From: Patescibacteria group bacterium
GTDB lineage: Bacteria > Patescibacteriota > Patescibacteriia > 2-12-FULL-60-25
Length of the DNA stretch: 6,643 bases
Assembly (NCBI GenBank): GCA_018824765.1
Contig: JAHJFW010000089.1
Location: 1 to 6,643, forward strand
Reading direction: 5' to 3'
Made by a program: the position numbers and the translations under genes. The notes beneath the pieces were generated by a model. The model had not been told where the DNA came from, did not search any database, and saw only the letters and a list, made by a program, of their open reading frames with translations. Numbering within the stretch: the first letter of the stretch is position 1; every line of letters begins with the position of its first letter. Shown here piece after piece: positions 5,350 through 6,643 of the stretch.

Positions 5350-6003
5350 TCACCCCTCCTTCCCATTCAACTTCTCAAACCATCTCTTCCAATGTCCGGA
5401 TTTTAGATATGAGATTATCCCTGGCAGGATTGAGAGGAAGATGACGATGGCGATTACGATGTGGATGTATTCTTCTATATTCGGGATCACGCGGCCAAGG
5501 AAGTAACCGATGCCGAGCATGCCTCCGACCCATGCGATTCCTCCCGAAATGTTGAACAGCGCGAAACGGCGGTATTTCATTCCTGCGACTCCGGCCACAA
5601 GCGGAGCGAATGTGCGGACAATGGGCATGAAGCGGGCGATCACGATGGTTTTGCCGCCGTGTTTTTCATAAAACGATTGTGTGCGTTCCAAATGCCTTTT
5701 CTTGAACAACCATGAATCTTCGCGCGCAAAAATCCGCTTGCCAGAAAGACGTCCGATTTCAAATCCGGTAGCATCGCCGATGATGGCTGCTGCCGATACT
5801 ACGAGAAACAAAATTCCAATATTCAAATCTCCCTTAGCCGCAAAAAGCCCAGCGGTCACAAGCAAAGAATCTCCCGGCAGAAAAAATCCGAAAAACAATC
5901 CGGTCTCTGCAAAAACGATAGCGATAAGCGCGACATATCCGCCCCAGCGGATAATTTCCTGCACATTGTGCAATTCGGAGACAAACTGAAAAAGTGATTC
6001 CAT
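5350..6003 (-). CDS. DedA/SNARE-associated family integral membrane protein
   Basis: DedA proteins are inner-membrane proteins of the VTT/SNARE-associated superfamily, implicated in lipid scrambling or undecaprenyl-phosphate recycling and in membrane homeostasis. The 217-residue product has the usual length. Family marks are E33 followed by the FFLPGDSLL segment with PGDS at 43-46, GFEIGRLSGKR (80-90), ARFMPIVR with R124 and R130, AGVAGM (137-142), and the NISGGIAW segment ending at W158. Hydrophobic segments lie at about 22-56, 62-80, 117-142, 150-171 and 177-198, and the C-terminal tail is basic. The ATG at 6003 has no Shine-Dalgarno sequence but an extended -10 (TG-T-TAGAAT) 8 bases upstream. 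It follows the cyclase gene after a strong hairpin, so it is probably transcribed separately. Its 3' end carries copy 2 of the direct repeat. Whether the substrate is undecaprenyl phosphate or another lipid cannot be told. Confidence 0.93.
   Translation of the reverse strand: MESLFQFVSELHNVQEIIRWGGYVALIAIVFAETGLFFGFFLPGDSLLVTAGLFAAKGDLNIGILFLVVSAAAIIGDATGFEIGRLSGKRIFAREDSWLFKKRHLERTQSFYEKHGGKTIVIARFMPIVRTFAPLVAGVAGMKYRRFALFNISGGIAWVGGMLGIGYFLGRVIPNIEEYIHIVIAIVIFLSILPGIISYLKSGHWKRWFEKLNGKEG
5372..5409. repeat. Direct repeat, copy 2 (3' end of dedA)
   Basis: This is the partner of 4811-4848, exactly 561 bases away. It encodes about Y199 to E210 of DedA in the dedA frame. As it lies in the expected basic tail of a full-length DedA protein, it is likely the parental copy. 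The exact 24-base core is 5386-5409. Confidence 0.9.
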
Positions 6004-6011
6004 AAAGCATT

Positions 6012-6020
6012 ATTCTAACA
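6012..6020 (-). promoter_or_regulatory. Candidate extended -10 promoter of dedA
   Basis: The minus strand reads TG-T-TAGAAT, an extended -10 element, with 8 bases (AATGCTTT) to the ATG at 6003. Transcription would start within a base or two of the start codon. It is the clearest of the leaderless-type elements in the window. No -35 is obvious, as expected for an extended -10. Confidence 0.5.
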
Positions 6021-6079
6021 CACTCTCCCCAAAACATAGCCACTCCGACACGCCCGCCTCCCGCAATCCACCGCGAATA

Positions 6080-6112
6080 ATATTCCAACATGCTCAAGCA
6101 TGTTGGAATGTT
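6080..6112 (-). terminator. Perfect 13-bp hairpin after the cyclase gene, probable terminator
   Basis: ATTCCAACATGCT (6082-6094) and AGCATGTTGGAAT (6097-6109) are perfect inverse complements, with only two bases between them (four if the innermost pair opens). It begins 17 bases after the cyclase stop codon. On the minus strand an A5 run precedes it and ATTATT follows, a mediocre U-tract; on the plus strand GTTTTT follows. It is best read as the terminator separating the cyclase from dedA, possibly bidirectional, or as an RNA-end stabiliser. A protein-binding palindrome is also possible. Confidence 0.6.
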
Positions 6113-6126
6113 TTTGCAGACGTTTT

Positions 6127-6643
6127 CTAGCGCTCTGCGGCATCCACCGCGTACAACTTCACGGACTCGTTTTTGCCTCGCACCTTTACCGTGTCAATAA
6201 ATTTTGTGCGAAATGATGCGCCGATTGCGTCTTTCGTGGCCTCGGAAATCAAAATCCCAGCCGCGTACTCTTTGGTTAAACTTTCAATCCGGCTAGCTAG
6301 ATTCACGTTGTCTCCAAGAACCGTGTAATCGAATCGCATTTCAGAACCCATATTACCTACCACCATTTCACCAGTGTTGACTCCAATGCCGATCTTCAAT
6401 CCAACACCGGCGGGAAATGCACCTTGCGCATTCAAATCTTTTAGCGCTTCCTGCATCTCCAACGCCGTTTTCACCGCGCGCTCCGCATGGTCCGGCTGGT
6501 CGAGCGGCGCATTCCAAAAAGCCATGACTGCATCGCCGATATACTTGTCCAGCGTTCCGCCGTTCGCAAATACAATCTCTGTCATACGCGTCAAATATGC
6601 ATTCATAATCTCCACCAAATCTTCCGGCGGCATTTTTTCAGAA
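6127..6643 (-). CDS. Class III adenylate/guanylate cyclase catalytic domain, 5' end outside the window
   Basis: Class III cyclases convert ATP or GTP to the cyclic nucleotide plus pyrophosphate, working as dimers with two metal ions. The visible part is the C-terminal two thirds or more of the catalytic domain. Counting from the Met at 6633, GTLDKYIGDAVMAFWNAP (26-43) carries D34, a metal ligand, and K30, a base-contacting lysine typical of adenylate cyclases. RFDYTVLGDNVNLASR (100-115) supplies D102/T104 at the other base-contact position, N111 and the transition-state R115. K plus D-x-T favours ATP. The frame stays open to the window edge (Ser-Glu-Lys before this Met), and the preceding SEK resembles the word that follows the first metal-binding segment in this family, so Met 6633 is internal and the first metal Asp lies outside. 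Sensor domains such as CHASE2 or HAMP, if any, would also be outside. It stops with TAG. Confidence 0.92.
   Translation of the reverse strand, partial: SEKMPPEDLVEIMNAYLTRMTEIVFANGGTLDKYIGDAVMAFWNAPLDQPDHAERAVKTALEMQEALKDLNAQGAFPAGVGLKIGIGVNTGEMVVGNMGSEMRFDYTVLGDNVNLASRIESLTKEYAAGILISEATKDAIGASFRTKFIDTVKVRGKNESVKLYAVDAAER

Noticed and set aside
4811..5409. Insertion sequence or composite transposon
   Set aside because: The flanking repeats are direct, not inverted, no transposase lies between them, and the enclosed gene is a P-loop kinase.
5834..6097. 87-codon minus-strand ORF overlapping the dedA start
   Set aside because: It is out of frame with dedA, which has all family motifs, and it would cross the dedA promoter.

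Overview
The window reads as chromosomal DNA from a small-genome bacterium, most likely a member of the Candidate Phyla Radiation (Patescibacteria, Parcubacteria-like). This is inferred from an RNase J with a long basic N-terminal extension, a TrpS whose wording resembles CPR homologues, degenerate short-period tandem arrays between genes, and several genes without a Shine-Dalgarno sequence but with a -10-like hexamer 5 to 8 bases before the start codon. TGA ends five of the six well-supported genes, so the standard bacterial code applies and the lineages that read TGA as glycine (Gracilibacteria, SR1) are unlikely. No rRNA, tRNA, CRISPR array or transposase is visible.

Layout. Positions 1-346 hold no confident gene: there is a weak 62-codon minus-strand ORF, an inverted repeat and possibly the first codon of a leftward gene. 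The plus strand then carries RNase J (347-2377), about 200 bases of unusual intergenic DNA made of three phased tandem arrays (9-, 7- and 7-base periods), and trpS (2583-3572), followed by a weak terminator-like hairpin. All remaining genes lie on the minus strand. Reading that strand in its own direction they are the 3' part of a class III nucleotide cyclase (entering from the right edge, ending at 6127), a strong hairpin, a DedA-family membrane protein (6003-5350), a small P-loop kinase (5323-4814) and an AT-richer PLP-dependent fold-type II enzyme (4667-3645) that converges on trpS.

Function. RNase J (RNA decay and processing) and TrpS (tryptophan charging) are housekeeping. The cyclase fragment would make a cyclic nucleotide second messenger. 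DedA is a membrane protein of a family linked to lipid handling and envelope homeostasis. The kinase and the PLP enzyme look like accessory genes. Nothing shows that these genes act in one pathway, and I do not see a complete new defence or mobile system.

The most unusual structure is a 38-bp direct repeat (34 of 38 identical, 24 bp exact) at 4811-4848 and 5372-5409. One copy is the 3' end of dedA and the other is the 3' end of the kinase gene, read in a different frame. The repeats bracket the kinase gene, as if it had been inserted at the end of dedA as a small cassette. Second are the strictly phased heptamer arrays before trpS, and third is the repeated -10 plus start-codon layout that suggests leaderless transcription.
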